DNA of 64,000 bases from UM-FILTER-37-12 sp964344965 (GTDB lineage: Bacteria; Patescibacteriota; Patescibacteriia; Magasanikbacterales; UBA922): positions 62,001 to 126,000 of the forward strand of contig CAYFPJ010000002.1 in assembly GCA_964344965.1 (NCBI GenBank), in the 5' to 3' direction. How positions within the stretch are numbered: position 1 is the first letter of the stretch; each line of letters opens with the position of its first letter. Below are positions 25,879 through 35,747 of the stretch, in pieces. The notes below the pieces were generated by a model. It made no database searches and was not told where the DNA came from. It saw only the letters and a program-made list of their open reading frames with translations. A program made the position numbers and the translations under genes.

Positions 25879-26943
25879 TCACTGGTTAGCATATTTATTA
25901 ATTCTTTCTTGATATTCCTTTAGGAAAAAATTCTTATCATAATATTTTTCACCTGAAAATAAAGGAACAAAAAATCCACCAAAGCCTCTTTTAAACTTAC
26001 TAATATTTACCTCTTTATCAGATGGAAAATGAGACAATGTATTGCCAAATTCCTGCCAGCCCAACTCATAATAATGGAAGTCATTATTTTTCATCCATTC
26101 TATGGCCTTCCACTGGATATAATGTGAAAAAGGTAGTTTGCTAGAATTATTTTTTTTGCAAGAAGCTCCATAGTAGACATTATTTTTGAAATTATAAAAA
26201 TAAGAAAAACCTAAAACATTATCACCATCTTTTGCCATAGCCAAAAAAGCCTTATTTTCAAGAATAAAATCATATAAAATTTCAATAGTAATACTTGGCC
26301 TGTCTCTTCTTTCAGAAACACCATAATGTACACTTATAAAATCATCAAATACTTCTCTGTTTATATTTTCATGATTATAGATAGAAACTTCTACACTTTT
26401 TTTGGCTCTATCTATATCTGAGCTATGTCCATGACGCAATTGTTTTTTCAACCTATCCAATGAAATTGACAAATCTATAATATTGGTGTTGATTGATGTG
26501 TCTAAATAATTATACTGCATTAAATAATTATATTGCTGTCTCTCAGCCGAAATATAAGAGTTATTCAAAATAGGGAATACCAAAGTTGTCTTTACAACCT
26601 TATTCTCTATTGCCAATTCATCTATATGATCAAAGACAAACTTCATGATTCTCTTCCTTTCTTTATTACTCAGACCATTTTCAAAAGCAGGAGTCTGACC
26701 AGGCTCATAACCATATGAAAATTCATTATGACTTGGTAGACGATGCAAGAGAAGTGGACAAATTGCCACTATTTTATTATTGTCATATACCAAAAAAGAT
26801 TTGGATTCTACTTGAAGTTTGGGATTGACATTGATCTCATATTCCAACCACTTTGTGGTGTGCCACAGCCAAGCATCATCACTTGCTAGACAAAAATTGT
26901 CCCATTCTTGATACTTGTAAGTTGTCAACTGTACTATTTCCAT
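25879..26943 (-). CDS. FemAB/GNAT-like acyltransferase
   Basis: 354 residues from the ATG at 26943. A longer version from 27000 would overlap the pseC stop by 50 bp and is less likely. It begins MEIVQLTTYKYQEWDNFC and has W..T..WL, a GYEPGQTPAFENG segment and a C-terminal GNAT fold region YGASCKKNNSSKLPFSHYIQ followed by YELGWQEFG, as in FemAB-like and BioF2-like acetyltransferases of glycan loci. It presumably transfers an acyl or aminoacyl group to the 4-amino group of the UDP-sugar made by PseC or to a later intermediate. The location directly after pseC supports a PseH-like step. Confidence 0.75.
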   Translation of the reverse strand: MEIVQLTTYKYQEWDNFCLASDDAWLWHTTKWLEYEINVNPKLQVESKSFLVYDNNKIVAICPLLLHRLPSHNEFSYGYEPGQTPAFENGLSNKERKRIMKFVFDHIDELAIENKVVKTTLVFPILNNSYISAERQQYNYLMQYNYLDTSINTNIIDLSISLDRLKKQLRHGHSSDIDRAKKSVEVSIYNHENINREVFDDFISVHYGVSERRDRPSITIEILYDFILENKAFLAMAKDGDNVLGFSYFYNFKNNVYYGASCKKNNSSKLPFSHYIQWKAIEWMKNNDFHYYELGWQEFGNTLSHFPSDKEVNISKFKRGFGGFFVPLFSGEKYYDKNFFLKEYQERINKYANQ

Positions 26944-26950
26944 ACTATAT

Positions 26951-28054
26951 TTATCTAGAAAAAAAATCTTTAATTTTCCCAGCCACATACTTAATATCAT
27001 CTACACCCAAGCTAGTATGGCATGGGAGTGTGATACAAGAATTTTGATACTGTTCCTCATTTTTTAATTCAAAGTCTTCAAATCCATTCTCTCTGTAGTA
27101 TGGATGAGCATAGACAGCCGGATAATGGAAATTAACTCCCACCCCATTATTTTTCAAATAAGCAAAAAGTCGGTCTCTATCTTCTGGATCTTTAGTCCTA
27201 ATAATATACATGTGCCAGCCTGAATAGTCTCGCTCTAATTCTACTGGAAGTATAATTTGCTCCACATCTGACAATTCTCCTTCATACAATTTTACCACTT
27301 CATGTCTTTTTTTCAAAAAATTATCCAACTTTTTTAGCTGACTAATCCCCAAACCTGCCTGCAGATCAGTCATTCTATAATTATAACCAAGTCCAGTCAT
27401 GATGTTATTGCCATCTTCGTCTTTGAAAACCCCATGACTTCTGAGCAATACCATTTTATTATAAAAATTTTTGTCATTTGTCACTATTGCTCCTCCTTCA
27501 CCAGTAGTAATAGGTTTGACAGGATGAAAACTAAAGACCGTCATATCTGATAGAGAACCAATTCTCTTATTTTTGTATTTAGACCCAAGAGCATGGCAAG
27601 CATCCTCTATTACTAACAAATTATGTTTCTTGGCAATTCTATCTATCGCATCCATCTCACATGGTTGACCTACAAAATGTACTGGAACAATGGCTTTGGT
27701 CTTGTCTGTAATCAAATTTTCAATTCTTTCTTCATCTATATTATATGTATCTAGACGGATATCACAAAATACTGGCTTCACTCCAATAGCAAGTAGCATA
27801 TTGGTCGTAGCCACAAAAGTGTTTGGAGTGGTGATCACTTCATCCCCTTCTTGCAAACCAGCTGCTAGATAAGCTAAGTGCAGAGCAGATGTTCCACTAT
27901 TTGCCACAACTGCATATTTGGTATGGCAATAATCTGCCAAAAATTTTTCAAACTCCAAAATTTTTGGGCCCTGGGTTAGCCAATCTGATTTTAGTATAGA
28001 AACAACCTTATCGATATCTTGTTGATCTATTGATTGTTTTCCGTATGGTATCAT
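26951..28054 (-). CDS. pseC: UDP-4-amino-4,6-dideoxy-N-acetyl-altrosamine transaminase
   Basis: 367 residues of the DegT/DnrJ/EryC1 family. The start MIPYGKQSIDQQDI and LKSDWLTQGPKI are near-diagnostic of PseC. The PLP lysine is in SFHPVKPITTGEGGA and the aspartate in VIEDACHALGSKY. It transfers an amino group from glutamate to the 4-keto sugar made by PseB, whose gene it overlaps by 4 bp. The product feeds pseudaminic acid synthesis in the cytoplasm. Confidence 0.95.
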   Translation of the reverse strand: MIPYGKQSIDQQDIDKVVSILKSDWLTQGPKILEFEKFLADYCHTKYAVVANSGTSALHLAYLAAGLQEGDEVITTPNTFVATTNMLLAIGVKPVFCDIRLDTYNIDEERIENLITDKTKAIVPVHFVGQPCEMDAIDRIAKKHNLLVIEDACHALGSKYKNKRIGSLSDMTVFSFHPVKPITTGEGGAIVTNDKNFYNKMVLLRSHGVFKDEDGNNIMTGLGYNYRMTDLQAGLGISQLKKLDNFLKKRHEVVKLYEGELSDVEQIILPVELERDYSGWHMYIIRTKDPEDRDRLFAYLKNNGVGVNFHYPAVYAHPYYRENGFEDFELKNEEQYQNSCITLPCHTSLGVDDIKYVAGKIKDFFSR

Positions 28055-29031
28055 ATTTCTTTTAGCAATTTTTTAAATTCTTCTTTTGTCAACCAACTAT
28101 CATTTTTATCACTAGTAAATTTGAAATTACCATCCAGCTTTTTACCTTTATCAAGGTATTTTTTATACTCTTCATCACCCAAAAATTCTGGCAATATGAC
28201 ATAATGCTTTTCCAATTCAACAGAATGCATAGCCTCTTGCTCTGTGAGAAGTACTTCATGTAATTTTTCACCAGGCCTAATACCGATAACATTTCTTTGG
28301 CAATTTGGAACCAATGCTTCAAAAAGTTCAGACAATTTCATACTAGGCATCTTTGGAACAAAAATCTCGCCCCCCTCTCCATGATTTAGTGCTGTCAGAA
28401 CCAAATCCATACTTCTCTGAAGAGTCATCCAGAACCTAGTCATTCTTTCATCAGTAATATTGACTACTCCAGTATCACCATTTTTTAATAAAGTCTCTAT
28501 AATACTTCCTCGACTGGCTATCACATTGCCATAGCGCACAACAATAAACTTACAACCGACACCAGAGTAAGCATTGCCAGACACAAATAATTTTTCTGCA
28601 CACAGTTTGGTAGATCCATATAGATTGACAGGATGTGCTGCTTTGTCAGTAGAGATCAAGACAGCCTTTCCCACATTTTCGTCAATACAGGCTTCAATCA
28701 CATTTTGGGTGCCAATAATGTTTGTTTTTACTGCCTCAAATGGATTGTACTCCAAAGCTGGGACTTGTTTGAGAGCGGCAGCATGAACAACCATATCCGC
28801 ACCTCTAAAGGCTCTTTTCAATCTCCGCAAATCACGCACATCTCCAATAAAATATCTCAATCTATCATCATTCAGTTCTTTTCTCATTTGAGACTGTTTC
28901 AACTCATCACGACTAAAAACTATCAATTTTTTTAGATTATAATTTTCGAGCAAAAATTTGACAAAACTCTTTCCAAAAGATCCTGTCCCTCCTGTAATTA
29001 AAACTGTTTTATTATCAAACATAGATATCAA
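28051..29031 (-). CDS. pseB: UDP-GlcNAc 4,6-dehydratase (inverting)
   Basis: 326 residues, an extended SDR. The NADP site is TVLITGGTGSFGKSF (about 9-23). The substrate segment is AALKQVPALEYNPFEAVKTN, and the catalytic region is STDKAAHPVNLYGSTKL, where Asp-Lys and the Tyr-x3-Lys are PseB-type. It removes water and inverts C5 of UDP-GlcNAc, opening the pseudaminic acid pathway. It is the first gene of the nonulosonic acid block, 12 bp after a capsule-type transferase gene, and overlaps pseC by 4 bp. The start could also be 28-30 bases... at the second Met (MFDNKTV), giving 323 residues. Confidence 0.95.
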   Translation of the reverse strand: MISMFDNKTVLITGGTGSFGKSFVKFLLENYNLKKLIVFSRDELKQSQMRKELNDDRLRYFIGDVRDLRRLKRAFRGADMVVHAAALKQVPALEYNPFEAVKTNIIGTQNVIEACIDENVGKAVLISTDKAAHPVNLYGSTKLCAEKLFVSGNAYSGVGCKFIVVRYGNVIASRGSIIETLLKNGDTGVVNITDERMTRFWMTLQRSMDLVLTALNHGEGGEIFVPKMPSMKLSELFEALVPNCQRNVIGIRPGEKLHEVLLTEQEAMHSVELEKHYVILPEFLGDEEYKKYLDKGKKLDGNFKFTSDKNDSWLTKEEFKKLLKEI

Positions 29032-29043
29032 ATTTAATAAGTA

Positions 29044-30597
29044 TTAAATACCAATTTCTTTATTAATTAATGTAGTAACATTTTGGACAGATGTTTCGAT
29101 CGGAAATTTGCACGACTTTTGCATATACATCATTACTGCTCCCTCTGTAGAAATTCTTGTTAGGGCTAATAGATAATTTAACACTTTTTGGGGATCTGGT
29201 AAGTAACCATCTATAATCTTATCTATTGCTTTTTTACATTCTTCTACACTAGAGACTTGAAAAACTCCATCACAATACATATACCAAGGAAAACCAAAAA
29301 TTAATACTGGCTTCTTTCTAGCCACAGCCTCCCATCCTGCAGTGCCTGTAGCTGTACTGACAGCCTGACATTTTTCAATTAGATCATAACTGGATATACG
29401 CGGAGAAATCAAATATACGTTTGGTAAACTGGCTATTTCTCTATAATAACTATTGTAGCGATAGAGATGGGGCTGAGAATTGCGGCTGTCCCACTGATGA
29501 GTATGTTCTTTGACATAGATAACCCAGTCTGATGGGATTGAATAGGACAGCGTCTTAATCATCAAAATCTGGTCAGCAAAATGCCTGGCCATAGGACTCG
29601 TATTACACTCTGGCTGGTAGTGAAGAGGAAAATAAATATATTTTTTATCAAAATCTACATCCACTTGTAAATCTTTATACTCATTTATATATTTGTTGGC
29701 GATCTTCTCGATCTTTTTCAATTGATAAATATTTCGATAATCACTATTATCTTCCTCGTCTATTGTAAAAATAGCAGTTTTATTCAAATTAAGAACAGAT
29801 TTGATATGATAGTTTGCTACCGCAAAAAAATTACCACTTTTAATATTCTTGATAATCTTTTTTAATGTTGGCACTCTTCTGATTGGTTCTCTTATTCGTG
29901 AGTCAATTTCTGTTTTACTCCAGTGAGTAGCATCTTGTGTGGGGTCAACTAGCTTCTGGTAATATTTTTCTCTCTCCTGACCAAGCTCACTAGCCAAGTG
30001 AACTTCATTTTTTATTTTATTATATTCTTCAAGTAATTTTTCGGATGGATTTTTATAATCGTATACTACTGTTAGGCAATCATCAAAAACTACAGTATCA
30101 AACATAATAGTCTTGATCTGATATTTTTTGGCTAGAGAGTATAATACAAAATTATAGGCAGCATGGGGCACACTGCGAAAAATGATTGCTTCTGGCTTGA
30201 ATTCTTTGATCACGCCTTCCCAATATTGTAAATATTTATAATACAGATGTTTCTTTTTCAAAAAAGAAATTCTTTTCCAGTCTAATCTGGTCATCATTGA
30301 TATGGTCAGAGACTCACATTCCAGCATCTCATCAATAAGATCAGCACTTGGAGGATCATATTTTGAACTGTCCACACCTTTTGCGGGGATGCCTTTGACA
30401 GCCTGTAAACTATTGTGGAAAATCGTGTTTGGAAAATCAGCCCTACTGCTTGACACCTCATCAAAGAATCTTTTTTGTCCAGTCCAGTATGATATTTCCA
30501 CTTGACCTTCCTTTGCTAATTTCTTAGCAACAGCTATCAGAATTGGAGATGAAAAATCTACCAAAAAAACTTTTTTCTTGTTATCCATACTTTCCAT
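29044..30597 (-). CDS. Capsule-polysaccharide-type (KpsC/KpsS-like) transferase
   Basis: 517 residues, no signal peptide or membrane helix. The block YFPLHYQPECNTSP, then VIYVKEHTHQWD and the C-terminal STATGTAGWEAVARKKPVLIFG resemble the Capsule_synth family, whose KpsC and KpsS members add beta-linked Kdo from CMP-Kdo onto a lipid. A transferase using a CMP-activated keto-acid would fit this locus, which makes CMP-nonulosonic acids; that substrate link is inference. It sits between the ABC transporter (2 bp upstream) and pseB (12 bp downstream). Confidence 0.75.
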   Translation of the reverse strand: MESMDNKKKVFLVDFSSPILIAVAKKLAKEGQVEISYWTGQKRFFDEVSSSRADFPNTIFHNSLQAVKGIPAKGVDSSKYDPPSADLIDEMLECESLTISMMTRLDWKRISFLKKKHLYYKYLQYWEGVIKEFKPEAIIFRSVPHAAYNFVLYSLAKKYQIKTIMFDTVVFDDCLTVVYDYKNPSEKLLEEYNKIKNEVHLASELGQEREKYYQKLVDPTQDATHWSKTEIDSRIREPIRRVPTLKKIIKNIKSGNFFAVANYHIKSVLNLNKTAIFTIDEEDNSDYRNIYQLKKIEKIANKYINEYKDLQVDVDFDKKYIYFPLHYQPECNTSPMARHFADQILMIKTLSYSIPSDWVIYVKEHTHQWDSRNSQPHLYRYNSYYREIASLPNVYLISPRISSYDLIEKCQAVSTATGTAGWEAVARKKPVLIFGFPWYMYCDGVFQVSSVEECKKAIDKIIDGYLPDPQKVLNYLLALTRISTEGAVMMYMQKSCKFPIETSVQNVTTLINKEIGI

Positions 30598-30599
30598 AG

Positions 30600-32384
30600 C
30601 TATTTTCTAATATTATACATTTTATAAAAGCGGGAATCTTTGGTTTTCAACAATTGATCTGGCTTGCCATTCTCGACAATTTTGCCATTCTCAAGTACTA
30701 GTAGCTTGTCTGAATTAATGACAGTGGACAAACGATGAGCAATCGCTATCACAGTAATCTGACCTTTCAGATTTTCAATTACTTTTTGTATTTTCAACTC
30801 TGATTTATTATCAAGAGAGCTGGTGGCCTCATCTAAAACTAAAATTTGAGGCTTCCTCGCCAAAACTCTGGCGATCACCAATCTTTGACGTTCACCACCA
30901 GAGAGTAATACTCCATTTTCTCCGACTGGTGTATTGAATTTTTCTTCACAATTGTTGATAAATTCATAAATATCAGCCATTTTGGCGGCTTTGATAATAT
31001 CTTCTTCAGTAATAGAATCATCATAAAATCTTATATTATTGGCGATTGTGTCATTTAACAAAAATGGCTCTTGGGCTACATAGCCAATATGTCCTCTCCA
31101 CTGTTCAATATTGATGTCAGAAATATTTCTACCATCCAATAAAATACTACCATCATTAGGGTGGAACAAACGCAGAATCAAATCGACAATCGTTGTTTTC
31201 CCAGAACCAGAAAAACCAATTAAACCAACCATCTCTCCTTTTTCTACAATAAAATTTATATCATTCAATATTTGTCGATCACCACCATAGGAAAAAGAAA
31301 CTTGGTTAAATTCTAGTCTATCTCTAAAAACAAATGAAGCATCACCGCCTACTATTTCTTTATTGCTGTACATTTCATCTTCATATTTCAAAATATTCTG
31401 AACATATGGTACGGATTGACTAGTTTTATAAAAAGTCGTCTGCAATTGCTGGACATATTGGAAGATCCTTTGAATCAAATAGACAATAGCCAAGATAGCA
31501 GCAAAATTGAAATTTGCCGTTTTGTAGGAAATAGCAAAGACCAGACTAATAAAAACAACACTAATAGGCTGCATCAAGGAACCGGAAATATTGCTGTAGA
31601 GAAAGATTTTGATAGCCAACTTTTTGAGGGTGGAAAAATACTGACTTGCTCTACTGACAATTTTGTTTCTCACCTGTGAAGACTTAACGACTTTGATTCC
31701 TTTGATATTTTCATCTATGTAATGGGCCAATTTTTTATTTAATCTTTCGTTCTGACGAGATAGAGTCTTGGTTCGATATACCAAAGGCTTGAATATAAAA
31801 AAAATAAGTATTCCAAAAATACAAGTTACTATTGTGATAGAAAGTGATAGATTTATTGCCACAAACAAATATATAAACAGGCTGGTAAAAATCAAAGCCA
31901 TGCCAGTTATGTTTTGCAACAAAGAAGAGGCATAATTTACATCAGTCACTAAGACGGAATTTAAAAATCCAAGTTTTTGATTTAGTAAATACGGATAACT
32001 GGCATCGATAGTGTTTTTGAACAATTTATTTCTTGTTTTCTCTTCATAGTCAGTAAATATCTTGATTCTAATGTAACTGATCAAAATTAATATAAGAGCC
32101 TTTAGAACAAAAAGTAGGGATATAAAAATCAAAACTTGCTTAAGACTAAAATCAATTCCCACGTAATAAAATGCTTTTTCAATAGTTTGGGATATTAGGT
32201 CTGTACCCTTTTTACCATTGGAAATAAAGGAAAATAAAGGAACCAGAGCGTTAATGCCCAAACCTTCCAAAATCCCACTAACAAAACCCAAAAAAATTAA
32301 AAGAGTAACTTTAAACCTGTAATCCCAAAAAGCTTTCCTAGAAAGACCTGCTAACTTTTTTATTTTGCCAAAGACGCCGCTCAT
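30600..32384 (-). CDS. ABC-type glycan flippase (fused permease-ATPase)
   Basis: 594 residues. A six-helix exporter domain spans about residues 25-315 and an ATPase follows. Walker A is GFSGSGKTT (390-398), the signature LSGGERQR is at 494-501, Walker B is ILVLDEA (514-520) and the switch region is IAIAHRLST. The architecture matches MsbA, PglK and WlaB-like half-transporters that flip lipid-linked oligosaccharides. No Wzx-type flippase is visible in the window, so this is the candidate exporter for the locus glycan. It overlaps the upstream methyltransferase gene by 4 bp. Confidence 0.93.
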   Translation of the reverse strand: MSGVFGKIKKLAGLSRKAFWDYRFKVTLLIFLGFVSGILEGLGINALVPLFSFISNGKKGTDLISQTIEKAFYYVGIDFSLKQVLIFISLLFVLKALILILISYIRIKIFTDYEEKTRNKLFKNTIDASYPYLLNQKLGFLNSVLVTDVNYASSLLQNITGMALIFTSLFIYLFVAINLSLSITIVTCIFGILIFFIFKPLVYRTKTLSRQNERLNKKLAHYIDENIKGIKVVKSSQVRNKIVSRASQYFSTLKKLAIKIFLYSNISGSLMQPISVVFISLVFAISYKTANFNFAAILAIVYLIQRIFQYVQQLQTTFYKTSQSVPYVQNILKYEDEMYSNKEIVGGDASFVFRDRLEFNQVSFSYGGDRQILNDINFIVEKGEMVGLIGFSGSGKTTIVDLILRLFHPNDGSILLDGRNISDINIEQWRGHIGYVAQEPFLLNDTIANNIRFYDDSITEEDIIKAAKMADIYEFINNCEEKFNTPVGENGVLLSGGERQRLVIARVLARKPQILVLDEATSSLDNKSELKIQKVIENLKGQITVIAIAHRLSTVINSDKLLVLENGKIVENGKPDQLLKTKDSRFYKMYNIRK

Positions 32385-33334
32385 ATCTCAATTATCTTCA
32401 GTTTCTTAAATAATTTTACAACAAATTCTCTTAATTTATCTACCATTTTTTTGGGGAAAATTGCTTCAATGATTTTTTTGAAAAATCTTAAAATATTGTA
32501 CTTTATTCGCTGTTTATTTACTGCCTTTATGATATTTTTACTTGAGTACAATACTTGAAAATTACTAGTATCTATTTGCTCTAAGGCACTTTCTTTCTTA
32601 GCAGCTATGATCCTCATTTCACTAGGATTGAAGTCCAATTTTATCATACAAAACCCTGCTTTATCAAGCATATTTTCCAAGGTCAAAGGAGAAAAATAAT
32701 AGCAATGTTCAATCCGAAAATATCTATCCAATGGCTCGTCTGGAGTGAATATATTTGGTACAGCAATAAACAATTTTCCACCATTGTCTAAAATGGATGA
32801 CACACTCCTCAAAACAGAAAGTGGATCTGGAAAATGCTCTAAAACATGATTCAAAATAATTAGATTGAAATTACTTTCTGACTTTGGTAGATACTCTTCA
32901 AATGTACAATTATATATTTGCAAACCATAATATTCTCTTGCGACCCTGGACGCCAAATCAGATATTTCAATTCCAACTACACTAGAGGTAGTGTTATCTT
33001 TTATTACCTTGAGCAAAGTCCCCCAACCACTTCCCACTTCCAATACTCTACTATTGTTTGGAATAAAATCTTTGATAAATCCAAAATACCTCTCTTTGTG
33101 ATGTCCATAACTATCCCTACTTTTCAGACGCTCCACAGCCTGATCACTCTCTACCAGATTGTGTCGTTTCAGTTGATAATTCTTATTGTAGTGCTCTTTG
33201 TATTCTTGTGTGGTCATTCTGGGATTCAAGTATACCAATGAACATTTTTTACAAATCACAACATTTAGTCTCTTGTCATCATAGATAGAACTTTCATCCT
33301 CCAAACCACACAGATTGCAAACAACTTTTTCCAT
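32381..33334 (-). CDS. Zinc-ribbon SAM methyltransferase
   Basis: 317 residues with the same layout as the protein at 1046-2047. A two-Cys-pair module (C6/C9, C28/C31) is followed by motif I VLEVGSGWGTLLKVI, then a LNHVLEHFPDPL segment. The last 60 residues are rich in Lys and hydrophobic residues. It likely methylates a nucleotide sugar or glycan end. It lies between a LicC-like cytidylyltransferase gene (3 bp upstream) and the ABC transporter gene (4-bp overlap). End-capping by methylation before export would fit this position but is inference. Confidence 0.85.
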   Translation of the reverse strand: MEKVVCNLCGLEDESSIYDDKRLNVVICKKCSLVYLNPRMTTQEYKEHYNKNYQLKRHNLVESDQAVERLKSRDSYGHHKERYFGFIKDFIPNNSRVLEVGSGWGTLLKVIKDNTTSSVVGIEISDLASRVAREYYGLQIYNCTFEEYLPKSESNFNLIILNHVLEHFPDPLSVLRSVSSILDNGGKLFIAVPNIFTPDEPLDRYFRIEHCYYFSPLTLENMLDKAGFCMIKLDFNPSEMRIIAAKKESALEQIDTSNFQVLYSSKNIIKAVNKQRIKYNILRFFKKIIEAIFPKKMVDKLREFVVKLFKKLKIIEI

Positions 33335-33337
33335 AAA

Positions 33338-34069
33338 TTATTTTTTGATTTCTTTTTGGGCAAATTCCAAATCTTCAGGAGTATCAAATTCAAACCAATC
33401 GGCTTTGCCTATATCAACAATTTTAATCGGTATATTTTTTTTGGTCAATCCTTCAAAAATACTCTCTACTCTGGCCTCTTTTTTATTTGTATTCAAATTA
33501 TGGGCCACAATATCTTTTACTGTCGAGATATTCTGCTTTGGAATAAAAAATATACCAGTATACACACAGTCAAAATCACTTAGACCCTTGGACATCTCTA
33601 CCATGTTTTCATTTTGATCAACTTTTACTTTCATTACATCTTCTGTACCGCAAGACAAATCATAACTACAGTATATGCATAGCTCATTCATTGCTCCTGA
33701 AATGGCCTTAGCAGTATTTCCACTAAAAATATAATCAGCATCACAAGTTAAGATACTTTCATTTCCAACGACAGAGAGTCCATTTTCAAAACTTGTTAAA
33801 TTTTGACATAGGTAATCTGGATTATTTACAACTACAATAGACGAATCGATCGACTTTACCTTATCATTCAGCTGGTCAAATAAATAACCTCCCACAATTG
33901 TGATATCTTCTATGCCAATTTTTTTGACAAAATCAATACCATAACGTATCAATGATTTTCCATTGACTTTCAAAAGTGGCTTTGGGGTCTCTCTTGTGAG
34001 CTCACCCATTCTGTTTCCCACACCAGCTGCCAAAATGATTGCTTTTATATTTTTATTTTTTTGGTTCAT
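33338..34069 (-). CDS. LicC-like small-alcohol-phosphate cytidylyltransferase
   Basis: 243 residues, NTP_transferase fold. The nucleotide loop is IILAAGVGNRMGELTRETPKPLL, the metal aspartate is in LTCDADYIFSG, and ADWFEFDTPEDL is at the C-terminus, a pattern of choline- or inositol-phosphate cytidylyltransferases. The gene overlaps the upstream kinase gene by 4 bp, as licA and licC-type pairs do. Together they would phosphorylate and CDP-activate a small alcohol. The neighbouring cyclase fusion suggests a cyclitol as the alcohol, but choline or another polyol is possible. Confidence 0.87.
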   Translation of the reverse strand: MNQKNKNIKAIILAAGVGNRMGELTRETPKPLLKVNGKSLIRYGIDFVKKIGIEDITIVGGYLFDQLNDKVKSIDSSIVVVNNPDYLCQNLTSFENGLSVVGNESILTCDADYIFSGNTAKAISGAMNELCIYCSYDLSCGTEDVMKVKVDQNENMVEMSKGLSDFDCVYTGIFFIPKQNISTVKDIVAHNLNTNKKEARVESIFEGLTKKNIPIKIVDIGKADWFEFDTPEDLEFAQKEIKK

Positions 34070-34986
34070 AATTCTTCATACAATTTCATAAAATATTCAG
34101 ATCTAGATTTGGTTATCTGCGGAAAATGCGATGCTGCATAAGGTCCTACGAATACCTCTCTAACCAGCCTAAATTTTAACCCTTCTAAAAAATACTCTTT
34201 TTCTAATTTACTAATTTTTCTAACACTTTCATATCCATCTAAGTAGGAAGATAATAACTTATTATCTAATTTTTCATTTTTAAAACAAGTCCAAATTATC
34301 GGTGTAGTAATATCATGTAGTAAATCACCATAATATGTATTGTCAAAATCCAAAAATGCTTTTACATTACTTTTTTTTGTCACAATATTTTCTGGTTTTA
34401 CATCCTGATGAGTTATTCCTTGTGGTAAGTTAGAAGGAAAACTAAACTTTTTCAACTCTTCTCCAACCCAATCTAACAACTCTTTTGATTGTGAAAAACT
34501 ACTTTTGGCAACATCTTCTCGGCTATTCCTAACTAACTTTTTTAAGTTATCCAAATCCCAAACATTTTTTCTGACATTCCTTGGTTCGAAATCTCTTGCC
34601 AACAAGTGAAACTTAGCCAAAAGCTCACCTACTTGTCTAAGCTGGTCTGCTGTCAAAATACAGCCTGTTTTACCTTCAATATATTTGTAAAAAATACACG
34701 GTTTACCATCGAAAATATATACCAATTTTCCACCATCTAATTCTACTAGCTTTGGTGATGGAAAATCTTTCTCGGACAAATATTGTAAAATACCCACTTC
34801 AGATTCTACATCATTTTTATTCTTATTATTATAAACTCGAAAAATATATTTTTCTTTATTCTGTATCTCAACAACATAATTTGCATTCATCACCCCACTT
34901 TCTATTAATTGTATTTTTTCAATTTCTAAAGAAAAATTCTCTTTGATAAAATCTTTTATTTTTTGTAATTTCGTAATTTTGGACAT
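34066..34986 (-). CDS. Choline/homoserine-kinase-like phosphotransferase
   Basis: 306 residues from the ATG at 34986 (MSKITKLQ). An extension to 35004 would overlap the SDR stop. The small-lobe lysine is in YIFRVYNNK. The catalytic loop is THQDVKPENIV and the metal-binding segment is FLDFDNTYYGDLLHD. This is the APH fold as in LicA, ThrB-II and N-acetylhexosamine kinases. It is coupled with the LicC-like gene (4-bp overlap) and follows an SDR, so a cyclitol or polyol is a likely substrate. It acts in the cytoplasm. Confidence 0.85.
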   Translation of the reverse strand: MSKITKLQKIKDFIKENFSLEIEKIQLIESGVMNANYVVEIQNKEKYIFRVYNNKNKNDVESEVGILQYLSEKDFPSPKLVELDGGKLVYIFDGKPCIFYKYIEGKTGCILTADQLRQVGELLAKFHLLARDFEPRNVRKNVWDLDNLKKLVRNSREDVAKSSFSQSKELLDWVGEELKKFSFPSNLPQGITHQDVKPENIVTKKSNVKAFLDFDNTYYGDLLHDITTPIIWTCFKNEKLDNKLLSSYLDGYESVRKISKLEKEYFLEGLKFRLVREVFVGPYAASHFPQITKSRSEYFMKLYEEL

Positions 34987-34988
34987 AA

Positions 34989-35735
34989 TTATTCCTGATT
35001 CCAAATAGTATTCAACAGCCAGCTCCTGCCAGTGACACCACTGCCTTCTACAGAAATCAAAAATGATACCAAGTTGGCCACTTCTTTTGGTTCTGTAAAA
35101 CGTTTCAATTCTAATGGCTCACAAATTTGTTGATACAATTTTTCTACTTCCATTCCTTTTTCTCTAGCCAGTCTTTCCAAGTCTTTCTCTGCCATCCCTG
35201 TCTTGACCCACCCAGGACAAATAGAGTTTACAGTTATTCCTCTTCCACCTAATTCTTTGGCCCAACACTTTGTCAGACCATTGACTGCAAACTTGGAAGC
35301 GCAGTATGCCCCATAACCAGCCCGACCATCTTTGCCAAGTTGTGATGAGATATTCACTATTCTTCCGTTGTTAATGATATAAGGAAGCAAGCCCTTGGTC
35401 AAAAAATACAAACCATTCAAATTTGTGTTGAGGACATCATCCCAAACACCCGAACTTTCATCCAATCTTTCTGTTTTGCAAATTCCAGCATTGTTTACAA
35501 GTCCGTACAAATCACCTTCCCATGAATCACAAAAATTCTTCACAGCCTCTCTATCAGACAAATCTAGGACACTGCAATCTACTAAGCCAAACTTTGATAA
35601 TTTTTCTACACCTGCTTTCAGTCCCGATTCATCTCTAGCACAAATATGAATATCAAAACCATCTTTTAACAATTTTTCAGCAATAGAAAAACCAATTCCG
35701 CGACTTCCTCCTGTCACAATAATCTTTTTGCTCAT
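34989..35735 (-). CDS. Short-chain dehydrogenase/reductase
   Basis: 248 residues, classical SDR. The cofactor loop is VTGGSRGIGFSI (about 6-17), NNAG is at the expected position, the catalytic YGAYCASKFA (Tyr-x3-Lys) follows, and PGWVKTGMAE comes later. The C-terminus GVTGRSWLLNTIW departs from the usual TGQ...DGG. Its position 12 bp downstream of the cyclase fusion makes reduction of a keto-cyclitol (inosose to inositol) the most economical hypothesis. Fatty-acid or nucleotide-sugar reduction cannot be excluded from sequence alone. Confidence 0.88.
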   Translation of the reverse strand: MSKKIIVTGGSRGIGFSIAEKLLKDGFDIHICARDESGLKAGVEKLSKFGLVDCSVLDLSDREAVKNFCDSWEGDLYGLVNNAGICKTERLDESSGVWDDVLNTNLNGLYFLTKGLLPYIINNGRIVNISSQLGKDGRAGYGAYCASKFAVNGLTKCWAKELGGRGITVNSICPGWVKTGMAEKDLERLAREKGMEVEKLYQQICEPLELKRFTEPKEVANLVSFLISVEGSGVTGRSWLLNTIWNQE

Positions 35736-35747
35736 ATTTTTTATTTT

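Noticed and set aside
26943..27000. Longer N-terminus for the FemAB-like protein starting at 27000
   Set aside because: It would overlap the pseC end by 50 bp, while the ATG at 26943 lies 8 bp after that stop and begins the family-like sequence.
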